Assembly (NCBI GenBank): GCA_017550405.1
Contig: JAFZPH010000049.1
Coordinates: 62,001-126,000, forward strand
Source: Bacteroidales bacterium
GTDB lineage: Bacteria; Bacteroidota; Bacteroidia; Bacteroidales; P3
Reading direction: 5' to 3'
DNA length: 64,000 bases
The notes under the pieces were generated by a model. That model ran no database searches. It saw only the letters and a list, made by a program, of their open reading frames with translations, and was not told the DNA's origin. A program made the position numbers and the translations under genes. Shown piece after piece: positions 52,701 to 61,834 of the stretch; within the stretch, counting starts at the first letter, position 1; each line of letters begins with the position of its first letter.

Positions 52701-55157
52701 ATGAAACGTTTTTACATCCTCTGCACATCGATGCTCCTTGTGTTCGCAGCTGCGGCACAGTCGCCTAAACAAAGTACAAACACTTTGCAATGGGTCAACG
52801 TATTTATCGGCACCAACGGTATGGGTCACACCTTTCCCGGTGCCTGTTTCCCCTACGGCTTTGTGCAGCTGAGTCCCGACACGGACACCATTCCCCACAA
52901 CATTAATGGGGTCTATCAGCCGCGTGTCTATGACTACTGCGCCGGCTACCAGCACCGTGACAGCAGCATCGTGGGCTTCAGCCACACCCACTTCAGCGGC
53001 ACGGGCCACAGCGACTTGGGCGACATACTCATCATGCCCTACAGCAGCGAGACGAAGCTCAACCCCGGCACTGCCGACAACCCCGACGGAGGCTACCGCC
53101 AGCGTTTCCGCCACGAGACTGAGGTGGCCGCACCAGGCTACTATGCCGTCACGCTCGATGACGACAACATCCGCTGCGAACTGACCGCCACAAAGCGTTG
53201 CGGCGTGCACCGCTACATCTTCCCCAAAGGGGCGGCGCAGAAAATCATCCTCGACCTCAATCACGGCATCTACAACTACGACGGCAAGGTGCTGTGGGCA
53301 GAGTGCAAAGTGATCGGTACGCACAGCATCAGCGGCTGGCGCATGACCAGTGGCTGGAACCGCGAACGCAAACTATACTATTACATCGAGTTCAACAAGC
53401 CCATCAAGCAGTATGGCTACCACGACTTTGCCCCGCTGTCGTATCATGGCTTCTGGAACCGTTTTGACCAAGAGCACAACTTTCCCGAGATGGCAGGACG
53501 CAAGCCGGTGTGCTGGTTTGAGTTTGAGCCGGGAGCCCCGGCTGGCAATAAAGGCGGCAGCGATACCCTCGAAATCATCGTGGGGCTTTCGCCCAACAGC
53601 ACATGGAGTGCCAGCCAGGCTGTGCAGCTCGAAGGGTGCCAGTACTCTCGTTCTGCTTCATGGGCACTTTACCGCGACAGGCCGGAAGGCGATACGCTGC
53701 TCATCGTCCATCAGGGTGACCCCAACTACCGCAGCCATTTCGACGTAGTACGTGAGCTGACACGCATCCATTGGAACCGGATGCTGGGACGCATCGAGGC
53801 ACAGGGACCCGAGGATGCCTTGGCGATGCTTTATACCTCTTACTACCACACCATGATAAACCCCTCCATCTATCAGGATATTGATGAGAAGAACTATGAC
53901 GGGCATACCCGTTACACCATCTTCTCGCTGTGGGATACCTACCGCGCCCTGCATCCCCTCATCAACCTCACCGATACCGCTATGAGCCGCAACCTTGCCC
54001 TGTCGCTCTATAACCACTACGACCGAAGCCCCCACCACATGCTGCCCGTGTGGAGCCATCACGGTGGCGAGAACTGGTGCATGATAGGCTATCACGGCGT
54101 TTCTGTAATGGTGGATGCTGCCGTCAACACACTCCATCACGATTCTGAGCAAGAGTTGGAAACCATGGATGCTATCTTTTCCACCACCAATGTGGACTAC
54201 TACGACTTCACCGGGCTGTACAAGCAGATAGGCTATGTCCCCTTTGACAAGAGCCGCAACGGCACCTCCGTCACACTGGAGAATGCCTACGAGGACTGGT
54301 GTGTCTATTGGGCGTTGGAGAATCATCTGGAGAATGTGCTGCCCGATGTGATAGGCTATGAGGATTCCGTGCGCGAGAATTACCGGCAGCGGGCATTGAA
54401 CTACCGCAACGTGTATAAGGATGGGTTTGTCCGCGCCCGCTACTCGGACGGCTCGTGGAAGACGCCCTACTCGTTATTGTCCACTAGCGGCGAGGGGCTG
54501 ATAGAGGGCAACGCCTGGAACTACAGCTTTTATGTCCCCCACGACGTGAACGGCATGATGCAGATGATGGGAGGCGAGAAGGCTTTTGTGCGGAAGCTGG
54601 ACACGCTCTTCACCATGCATGTGCCGGACGAGTTCTTTGCCGAGACCGAGGACGTCACCCGCGAAGGGATGCTGGGCGGCTACGTTCACGGCAACGAGCC
54701 TTCCCACCATATCCCCTACCTCTACATGTGGACCACTCAGCCGTGGAAGACCCAATACTGGGTGCGCGAGGTGATGAACAAGATGTACCGCAACCATATC
54801 GACGGCCTCTGTGGCAACGACGACTGCGGGCAGATGTCGGCATGGTATATCTTTTCAGCCATGGGCTTCTACCCCGTCTGCCCCGCCAGCGGGCAGTACG
54901 TCATTGGTGCACCCTACCTGCCTTATTTGAAGGTGCGCATGGGCAGCGGCAAATACCTTGAGATAAAGGCCCCCAAGGTGAGCGACAAGAACCGCTACAT
55001 CCAGCGCGTGCTGTGGAACGGCAAGCCCTACGACAAATGCTACGTCACCTACAGCCAGCTGATGGAGGGCGGCACCCTCGAATTCCAGATGGGTCCCAAG
55101 CCCAACAAACGCCTCTTCCAAAAGCCTGACACCAAGCCCTACAGCCTAACCAAATAA
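52701..55157 (+). CDS. GH92 family alpha-mannosidase
   Basis: 818 residues with a signal peptide (MKRFYILCTSMLLVFAAAAQ), so periplasmic or secreted. GH92 signatures: VFIGTNGMGHTFPGACFPYGFVQLSPDT, GFSHTHFSGTGHSDLGDILIMP, and the catalytic-domain C-terminal GNDDCGQMSAWYIFSAMGFYPVCPASGQYVIGAP. Calcium-dependent exo-alpha-mannosidases of this family trim host or yeast N-glycan mannose. The gene stands alone, without a SusCD pair. The next gene starts 8 bases after the stop. Confidence 0.93.
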   Translation: MKRFYILCTSMLLVFAAAAQSPKQSTNTLQWVNVFIGTNGMGHTFPGACFPYGFVQLSPDTDTIPHNINGVYQPRVYDYCAGYQHRDSSIVGFSHTHFSGTGHSDLGDILIMPYSSETKLNPGTADNPDGGYRQRFRHETEVAAPGYYAVTLDDDNIRCELTATKRCGVHRYIFPKGAAQKIILDLNHGIYNYDGKVLWAECKVIGTHSISGWRMTSGWNRERKLYYYIEFNKPIKQYGYHDFAPLSYHGFWNRFDQEHNFPEMAGRKPVCWFEFEPGAPAGNKGGSDTLEIIVGLSPNSTWSASQAVQLEGCQYSRSASWALYRDRPEGDTLLIVHQGDPNYRSHFDVVRELTRIHWNRMLGRIEAQGPEDALAMLYTSYYHTMINPSIYQDIDEKNYDGHTRYTIFSLWDTYRALHPLINLTDTAMSRNLALSLYNHYDRSPHHMLPVWSHHGGENWCMIGYHGVSVMVDAAVNTLHHDSEQELETMDAIFSTTNVDYYDFTGLYKQIGYVPFDKSRNGTSVTLENAYEDWCVYWALENHLENVLPDVIGYEDSVRENYRQRALNYRNVYKDGFVRARYSDGSWKTPYSLLSTSGEGLIEGNAWNYSFYVPHDVNGMMQMMGGEKAFVRKLDTLFTMHVPDEFFAETEDVTREGMLGGYVHGNEPSHHIPYLYMWTTQPWKTQYWVREVMNKMYRNHIDGLCGNDDCGQMSAWYIFSAMGFYPVCPASGQYVIGAPYLPYLKVRMGSGKYLEIKAPKVSDKNRYIQRVLWNGKPYDKCYVTYSQLMEGGTLEFQMGPKPNKRLFQKPDTKPYSLTK

Positions 55158-55165
55158 GTAGCTGT

Positions 55166-56347
55166 ATGCAGTCTGCCTACCGCCCCCGCAATCCCGGTCA
55201 CAACTACTATGGTCAAGGCACCTACCTCATCACGCTGGTGGTGAGTGGCCGCGCCCACCTGCTCTCACATTTCGTGACCGATTTCGGTCACGAAGCCAGC
55301 CACAATCCCGTGGCCGTTCTCGGCCACGAATCCCTGTCCCTCACCCCTCTAGGCAAAGAGATACAGCAAGCCTGGCAACAAACACCCGCCATACAAGCCA
55401 CCCATGGCAATCAGGTAGCAGTACACGCCTGTGTCTGCATGCCCGACCACTTCCACGGTGTCATCGAGGTATTAGAACCCATGGCATGGAACTTGGGCGA
55501 CATCATTCAAGCCTTCAAAGCCTTCTGTACAAGCCGTTGGCAACAGTTGCAGGGCTTACTTCCCTCTACCTTACGACCGGTTTCGGTCGAAACCCTTGGT
55601 AGTGATGTCCCCGCATGGCTCCTCCAGAAGATTCATGACCACCCCGACGAAGGCTCCCTCATCCGCAACCTCTCAAAAAAACAGCGACAGGAGTACTATG
55701 CTCTTGTGAGCCGACAACAGCAACCCCTCTTCGACGACAACTACGACGACACCGTCTGTCTCGACAGCCGTCACCGCGAGGCAATGATAGCCTATGTTAA
55801 CGACAATCCACGTCGTGCCCTCCTACGCCGTCTTTTCCCTGATGTCATGGAACGGTGCCTCCATGTGACGATAGGACAGCGCGATTACGGTGCCTTCGGT
55901 AACCTCTTCCTTTTGCGCTGGGCACGTAAACTGCAGGTTCAGTGCCACCGTCGCCATCCCGTCAGCCATCAGCCCTACGAGACCACCGACGACTATGCAC
56001 GCCAACATGACGAATGGGTGGCGGCCTTGCTCAACGGGCAGACCATTCTCGTCACCCCGGGCATCTCGCGTGGCGAACTGATAATGAAAAACGAATGCTT
56101 GGAAAAGGGTTACCCATTGATACACCTGCAAAAAGAGCCCATCGGCCCCTATTGGAAACCCGAGCGCCGACGCTTCGAAGCCTGCCTCCAAGGGCATCTG
56201 CTTATATTAGCCCCTTGGAATATCGATGCGTTGGGTAATGTCTCCGGTGTTCCAGCCGACAGCGACTACAGTCGCTTCCACAACCTCAACAGCCTCGCCG
56301 CCGAAATCTGCGCCTTCTCCGGCGAAGCCAGAATAAAAAAACAATAA
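55166..56347 (+). CDS. HUH (Y1) transposase-like protein fused to a Rossmann-like C-terminal domain
   Basis: 393 residues. The N-terminal ~220 residues are a Y1/RAYT-like transposase: YLITLVVSGRAHL, the HUH motif in VCMPDHFHGVIEV (H-F-H) and AYVNDNPRRALLRRLF with a tyrosine in the expected helix. From about residue 240 (AFGNLFLLRW) starts another domain: WVAALLNGQTILVTPGISRGELIMKNECLEKGYPLIHLQKEP and GHLLILAPW, which resembles a DprA/LOG-like Rossmann fold. Such HUH-Rossmann fusions recur in Bacteroidales. Three hairpins inside the coding frame and one after the stop have REP form. The protein could mobilise its own REP-like sequences. Confidence 0.72.
   Translation: MQSAYRPRNPGHNYYGQGTYLITLVVSGRAHLLSHFVTDFGHEASHNPVAVLGHESLSLTPLGKEIQQAWQQTPAIQATHGNQVAVHACVCMPDHFHGVIEVLEPMAWNLGDIIQAFKAFCTSRWQQLQGLLPSTLRPVSVETLGSDVPAWLLQKIHDHPDEGSLIRNLSKKQRQEYYALVSRQQQPLFDDNYDDTVCLDSRHREAMIAYVNDNPRRALLRRLFPDVMERCLHVTIGQRDYGAFGNLFLLRWARKLQVQCHRRHPVSHQPYETTDDYARQHDEWVAALLNGQTILVTPGISRGELIMKNECLEKGYPLIHLQKEPIGPYWKPERRRFEACLQGHLLILAPWNIDALGNVSGVPADSDYSRFHNLNSLAAEICAFSGEARIKKQ
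55271..55589. repeat. REP-like hairpins inside the HUH transposase gene
   Basis: TTCGTGACCG-attt-CGGTCACGAA (55271-55294), GTGGCCG-ttct-CGGCCAC (55310-55327) and CGACCG-gttt-CGGTCG (55574-55589). All have four-base T-rich loops. A related hairpin, TTCGTGGCCG-attt-CGGTAACGAA, lies after the stop at 56387-56410. Confidence 0.8.
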
Positions 56348-56503
56348 GAGATAGGCAAGAGAAGACAAACCCACCTGCCCTCACATTTCGTGGCCGATTT
56401 CGGTAACGAATAATGAGTCTTCACTCCGGTGCCCATTCTGCATTATCAACAACCAACCCAACTGTATCGCAAAATAATATTATGCCAATCCAGAAAAAAT
56501 GAG

Positions 56504-56512
56504 TATCTTTGC
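56504..56512 (+). promoter_or_regulatory. -7 promoter box of the second defence module
   Basis: TATCTTTGC. It overlaps the first in-frame Met (56509) and so sets the helicase start at 56548. Confidence 0.7.
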
Positions 56513-56547
56513 AGTTTCAAAATAATGTAGAAGAGAGAGTCCATTGT

Positions 56548-59500
56548 ATGGAACAGAACAGCTTTATCACAAATCAAAACAAACTACTATCTGAAATCAT
56601 CAACGGTATTTTACCCAAAAGTAATGCTGTTGACATTTTGGTTGGGTATTTCTACTTTTCTGGATATAAGCTAATCTCCGAGAACCTTCAGGATAAGAAT
56701 GTAAGAATACTGGTTGGACTTGATATCGACACCACTATCACTAAGAATCTACGAGAAATGGACTCCTTGACTAATGCGAACAAATCACGCACTCAAATCA
56801 AGGAAGAGTATTATGACAATTTTGTGCGACTGTTCAACGAGACAGACTTTTTTGACAACCAAACAAAACTTGACGGGTTCACTCTTTTCTACAACAAAAT
56901 AAAAGACGGCTCTTTGGAGATTCGTAAGACAGAAGACCCATGTCATGCAAAACTCTATATCTTCAATTATAAAGATGCTGTAAGCGAGAACGGTGAAGTT
57001 CCAGGTAGTGTTATAACCGGTTCAAGCAATCTATCATACGAAGGTCTTTCTGGTAGAGTGGAAATCAATGCTCGCTTCAATGACAAGCAGTCTCACATAG
57101 ACGCATCATCCATATTCAACGAGCTATGGGAGAGTTCGGTTGTCATTGCAGACAAAGAGACTATTCCATATTTTGATATAAAGGTCATCAAAAAGATTTG
57201 GTATGACCGACTTTTCAGCCCATACTTGATGTATATGCGTGTGCTGAAAGAATACTTCACCATTCCGACTATTGACTATATCATGACCCCTTACGACATC
57301 ACCGACGGTCGTTTCTCAAATTTGAAATACCAAACGGATGCGGTACTGATGGCCATAAATGCCATCCGAAATCACAATGGCGTTATAGTCTCGGATGTTG
57401 TGGGTCTTGGTAAAAGTATCATTGCCTCTACCGTTGCTCGAAACCTGCGATTAAGGACAATCGTTGTTTGCCCTCCACACTTGGAAGAGCAGTGGAAATC
57501 TTACCGTGATGATTTCGGATTCACTGCAACCGTGTTTTCTTCAGGAAAACTTGAAGATGCTCTTGCTTACTATGAACGTATTGTCAAGGATAAAGAAAAC
57601 TACCTGGTAATCGTTGATGAAGCACACCGCTATCGCAATGAATACACCCGAGACTATGCCATCCTTCACCAACTTTGTTCGGGGAATAAGGTGATGCTAC
57701 TTACCGCCACACCATTCAACAACCGACCTGATGACATCTACGCAATGGTGAAACTATTCCAGATACCTACCAAGTCGACATTAAAGACGGTAGAGAATCT
57801 GGGAGCCAAGTTCAAAGAACTGATTAGTAAATATAAACAGTTACAAAAAGATCAACGCGATAAACGTATCTCAGACACTGAGGCAAAAGCCGAGGCCGAA
57901 AGAATTGCCAAAGAGATTCGTTCTATTATTGCGCCCTTAGTGATTCGCCGCTCTCGCATTGATTTGCAAGAAATACCTGAATATGCCGAAGACCTCCGTC
58001 AACAGAATATCCAACTTGTTATCCCCAACGACCCCGTAGAATTGGAGTACGACCTGAGCGACCTGAAAGAGTTGTACTTGTCTACATTAAACAGAATTAG
58101 TGCTGTTGATGAGAATGTAAACGACGGCACCTACCGATTTAAGGCTGCCCGTTATTCTCCTGTGTTGTATTTGAAGGAAGATTTGGTACCAGAATTGGCA
58201 AAAAAACTGGAAGAGAAAACAGGTGTAGAACTCAACCTACTGTTAGGTCGACAAGCCAACGTGGCCAGATTTATGCGTCGTTTGCTGGTGCGACGATTTG
58301 AGAGTTCTGAGCATGCATTCCGCAAGTCTCTGGAATATATGATTGAATCATCCAAGCATATACTTAAATGGATTGAAACCACCGATAAGGTTCCTATCTA
58401 CAAGAAGGGCAATCTTCCTGATGTGGAAGACTTATATGGAACAGATGATGACGGCAACGAATCGGTAACTGAACTCTATGAGAAATACGAGAAGAAAGGC
58501 TTCTTTGAGATAGAATCGAAATACCTGAAAAAAGAAGAGTTTATTGCAGACATCAATGCTGACAAGAATCTATTGGAGGGCATTCTTGAACAATGGTTTG
58601 GCAATGACCAGCATATTGCAATCGACCCCAAACTGGACTCGTTCAAACAAATCCTTTCAGAGCAAATTTCAAAAGAGCCCAAACGCAAAATTATCGTTTT
58701 CACCGAATTCGCCGACACAGCCGACTATTTGGGACAAGCGTTGCAATCTTTCGGCCTCCCCGTATTCAAATATACCTCTTCTGATGCGAATACGACAAAT
58801 AAAGCTATCATCAACGCCAACTTCAATGCGGGAGAAAAGAAGGCGTTCCAGAAGGACGACTATAAGATTCTCGTGGCCACCGATGCCATTTCCGAGGGAT
58901 ACAACCTACATCGCGCAGGCACCATCATCAACTATGATATCCCCTACAATCCCACTCGTGTCATTCAGCGTATCGGCCGCATCAACCGAGTGAACAAAAA
59001 GGTGTTTGACCAGCTTTTCATTTACAACTACTTCCCTACCGACGTGGGTGAGTCAGAAACCCGCACCAAAGAGATATCTACATTGAAGATGGCTATGGTT
59101 CACGCCATCATGGGTGAAGACACCAAAGCATTGACAAAAGACGAGGAAATCCAGTCATACTTCCTCGAACAATATCGACGCGAAAGTGCTGCCAGCGAAG
59201 AGGCCTCTTGGGATAACCGTTATTTGACGTTCCTCAACTCAATGAAGGGCACACCGGATTATGATGAAGCGATGCAAATGCCTCACCGAGCAAAGACTGG
59301 CCGCTCTGTTGACAAACCAAGCAAAGGTGTGTTGCTGTTTGGAAAAAAGGGAGATGATTTCGTGTTCAAGATTGGCAATAGTGATGGTAGCATTCATCAA
59401 CTGACGGCAGAAGAGGCCATCGGCCTGTTTGAAGCCCTTCCATCTGAAAAGCCCACACCCTTGTCCGATGACTTCGACAGCATCTATCAAGCCACCAAGT

Positions 59501-59805
59501 CACACCTTTTCCAATCCGACAGTCAGGATAAAAACGAAAAGCAACGCATCGAAGCCTTGCAAAAGATTAAGGTGATGATGACTAAAAAGGCTTTACCTGC
59601 CGACTATCTGAAAGACTTGCAGAAGGTGATTGAAAACGATGGCCTTGCCGGATACGAGCTCCGCTTCATTAACAAACTCAAACCATCAGAGTATTCAAAA
59701 CTACCTGAGCAAATTGACAATTACTATATCGCCCGTATCATCGAAACCTATAACCATGTTGACGACGGTGAGGAATCTATCATATTAGCGGAGGAATTAC
59801 AATGA
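56548..59805 (+). CDS. PLD-domain SNF2-like helicase
   Basis: 1085 residues. The N-terminal ~200 residues form a phospholipase-D-like domain: VDILVGYFYFSGYKLI, PCHAKLYIF (H-x-K) and GSSNLSYEGL. The helicase core has Walker A VVGLGKSIIAS near residue 287, DEAH in IVDEAHRYRN, motif III LLTATPFNN, and the C-terminal lobe KIIVFTEFADTADYLG with VATDAISEGYNLH and RVIQRIGRINR. Such PLD-helicases occur in restriction-like defence clusters. The next gene overlaps by ATGA, and the methylase follows. The substrate DNA or RNA is unknown. Confidence 0.87.
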   Translation: MEQNSFITNQNKLLSEIINGILPKSNAVDILVGYFYFSGYKLISENLQDKNVRILVGLDIDTTITKNLREMDSLTNANKSRTQIKEEYYDNFVRLFNETDFFDNQTKLDGFTLFYNKIKDGSLEIRKTEDPCHAKLYIFNYKDAVSENGEVPGSVITGSSNLSYEGLSGRVEINARFNDKQSHIDASSIFNELWESSVVIADKETIPYFDIKVIKKIWYDRLFSPYLMYMRVLKEYFTIPTIDYIMTPYDITDGRFSNLKYQTDAVLMAINAIRNHNGVIVSDVVGLGKSIIASTVARNLRLRTIVVCPPHLEEQWKSYRDDFGFTATVFSSGKLEDALAYYERIVKDKENYLVIVDEAHRYRNEYTRDYAILHQLCSGNKVMLLTATPFNNRPDDIYAMVKLFQIPTKSTLKTVENLGAKFKELISKYKQLQKDQRDKRISDTEAKAEAERIAKEIRSIIAPLVIRRSRIDLQEIPEYAEDLRQQNIQLVIPNDPVELEYDLSDLKELYLSTLNRISAVDENVNDGTYRFKAARYSPVLYLKEDLVPELAKKLEEKTGVELNLLLGRQANVARFMRRLLVRRFESSEHAFRKSLEYMIESSKHILKWIETTDKVPIYKKGNLPDVEDLYGTDDDGNESVTELYEKYEKKGFFEIESKYLKKEEFIADINADKNLLEGILEQWFGNDQHIAIDPKLDSFKQILSEQISKEPKRKIIVFTEFADTADYLGQALQSFGLPVFKYTSSDANTTNKAIINANFNAGEKKAFQKDDYKILVATDAISEGYNLHRAGTIINYDIPYNPTRVIQRIGRINRVNKKVFDQLFIYNYFPTDVGESETRTKEISTLKMAMVHAIMGEDTKALTKDEEIQSYFLEQYRRESAASEEASWDNRYLTFLNSMKGTPDYDEAMQMPHRAKTGRSVDKPSKGVLLFGKKGDDFVFKIGNSDGSIHQLTAEEAIGLFEALPSEKPTPLSDDFDSIYQATKSHLFQSDSQDKNEKQRIEALQKIKVMMTKKALPADYLKDLQKVIENDGLAGYELRFINKLKPSEYSKLPEQIDNYYIARIIETYNHVDDGEESIILAEELQ

Positions 59806-61829
59806 AAACAGCACAGGAATTATTCGAACAGCTCAATTCTACTGACGAAAATGTCAGAATAGAAGCCAAAAAAGCCTCAGAGATAGACAAGGGCATCATG
59901 GAAACGGTCTGTGCTTTTGCCAACGAACCCAATTTGGGAGGAGGATACCTGCTGTTAGGTGCGGTTCGGACAGATTTTCGTGATGGGCTTCCTGTTTATG
60001 AGCCTGAAAACATAGATAATCCGGATAAAGTCCAAAATGACCTTATCTCTAAGTGCAGTTCGATGCTGAACATGCACATTCGGCCTCAGGTTGAGGCCGA
60101 GGTTGTTGACGGAAAGACAGTAATCGTTGTGAAAATAGATGAACTGCCGGATTCTCAGAAACCAGTATTTTTTTTGAACAGAGGACTCCCAAGCGGGGCA
60201 TACCGTCGAGTGGGGGCTTCCGACCAAAAATGCACGGAAGACGATATGAGGGTGTTCTATTCCTCGGCAGAGAGTTTCGATAGTACTGTTGTAAAAGGAG
60301 CGACCCTCGATGATATAGACGAGAATGCAGTTGCTCATTACCGTAAACTGCGTGCAAGGGTTAATCCTAATGCTGAGGAATTGTCCTATGACGACAAAGA
60401 CCTTCTCTTGGCGTTAAGGGCGTGTGAAAAAGAGAAAAGCGGAGAGTATGTATTGACTTATACGGGTCTTGTAGTGTTTGGCAAGTCCATGTCGTTGCGT
60501 CGTTTGCTGCCGGCATTAAGAGTTGACTATATTCGAGTGCCCGGAAACAGATGGATTGAAGATCCTGACAAGCGATTTGAGGCTACGATTGATATGCGCG
60601 GACCGCTTATCTTGTTAGTCAACCGTGCTCTAAATGCAGTCAAAGACGACCTGCCAAAAGGCTTTGAACTACCCAAAGGCAAGTTGCAAGCAAACACCCC
60701 CATTGACCTGCCCGACGATGTCCTTCGCGAGGTGTTGGTCAATGCTTTTATCCATTGCTCATTCCGCCTTAACCAGCCCATCCAGATTATCAGATACTCC
60801 AACCGCCTGGAAGTAATTAATCCTGGGTTTTCATTAAAATCACCCGAAACACTTGGTGAACCAGGCTCTGTACAGCGCAACCCATTTATCAGCACCATAT
60901 TCCATGATACCAATTTGGCTGAAACCAAAGGCTCTGGTATCAGGTCTATGCGTGGACACATGAAGAAAGCTGGGCTGATGCCTCCCACTTTTGAATCCAA
61001 TCGCTCGGCCAATCAGTTTACCGCTCGTCTGCTGTTGCACCATTTGTTGGATAAAGAGACCCTTCAATGGCTCGCATTCTATGCCAACTATTCTCTGAAC
61101 AATGAACAAAGATTGGCTCTGGTCTTTGTACGCGAAGTAGGAGCAATAGACAATATTACCTACCGACAGTTGAATAGTGATATTAACAATCAGAGAGCAT
61201 CCTATGACTTGCACTATATGTGTACAAAAGGATTATTAGAACAAAAGGGCCAAAGTAGAAGCACCTACTACATCCCAGGAGAAAACTTCATTAATAATAG
61301 TAGACTTGACGGAGAAAATAGTAGAGGTGACGGTATAGAAAATAGTAGAGCTAACGGAGAAAAAAGTAATGCTGCCGGAGAAATGTGTAGAGCTAATGAA
61401 GAAATGTGTAGAGCTAACGAAGAAATGTGTAGAGGTGACGGTATAGAAAATAGTAGAGCTAACGGAGAAAATAGTAGAGGTGACAGAGAAAATGGTAATG
61501 CTGCCGGAGAAATGTGTAGAGCTAACGAAGAAATGTGTAGAGCTAATGGAGAAATGTGTAGAGCTGAAGATTTGCCGAATGAGTTGAGAAAAAGAATTGG
61601 GGAAACAGGAAAACGAATGGCCGCTAAAGACATGGAAAGTCTTATTATAGACTTATGCACTTATAGACCTTTGAGTTTAACCGAGATGGCTTCCTTATTG
61701 CATCGCGACGTGCAAGCTTTGCGTTATCATTATATCAATACCTTAATTAAACAAAATAAGCTTTTCTATACTATTCCCGAAATGTTGAACCATCCTAACC
61801 AGAAATATACTGCCGTCAAAAACAAATAG
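59802..61829 (+). CDS. AlbA_2/Schlafen-like ATP-binding protein with repeat-tract linker
   Basis: 675 residues. The N-terminal AlbA_2 (divergent AAA-4) domain carries VRIEAKKASEIDKGIMETVCAFANEPNLGGGYLLLGA (E-x-K and N). A GHKL-like HATPase_c_4 region follows near residues 300-400 (LREVLVNAFIHCSF, GSGIRSMRGHMKKAGLMPP), then a winged-helix-type part. A linker at residues ~500-585 is built from seven- or eight-residue repeats. The C-terminal ~80 residues form another helical domain. It overlaps the helicase gene by ATGA. In Schlafen-like defence contexts such proteins may be nucleases or regulators; the role is unproven. Confidence 0.8.
   Translation: MKTAQELFEQLNSTDENVRIEAKKASEIDKGIMETVCAFANEPNLGGGYLLLGAVRTDFRDGLPVYEPENIDNPDKVQNDLISKCSSMLNMHIRPQVEAEVVDGKTVIVVKIDELPDSQKPVFFLNRGLPSGAYRRVGASDQKCTEDDMRVFYSSAESFDSTVVKGATLDDIDENAVAHYRKLRARVNPNAEELSYDDKDLLLALRACEKEKSGEYVLTYTGLVVFGKSMSLRRLLPALRVDYIRVPGNRWIEDPDKRFEATIDMRGPLILLVNRALNAVKDDLPKGFELPKGKLQANTPIDLPDDVLREVLVNAFIHCSFRLNQPIQIIRYSNRLEVINPGFSLKSPETLGEPGSVQRNPFISTIFHDTNLAETKGSGIRSMRGHMKKAGLMPPTFESNRSANQFTARLLLHHLLDKETLQWLAFYANYSLNNEQRLALVFVREVGAIDNITYRQLNSDINNQRASYDLHYMCTKGLLEQKGQSRSTYYIPGENFINNSRLDGENSRGDGIENSRANGEKSNAAGEMCRANEEMCRANEEMCRGDGIENSRANGENSRGDRENGNAAGEMCRANEEMCRANGEMCRAEDLPNELRKRIGETGKRMAAKDMESLIIDLCTYRPLSLTEMASLLHRDVQALRYHYINTLIKQNKLFYTIPEMLNHPNQKYTAVKNK
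61299..61556 (+). repeat. 21-bp (7-codon) repeat tract in the AlbA gene
   Basis: Twelve units encoding xRxxGEx words such as SRANGEN, CRANEEM, CRGDGIEN and SNAAGEM; two units have 24 bases. A block of about five units is duplicated, so there are two levels of repetition. Confidence 0.85.
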
Positions 61830-61834
61830 AAGTC

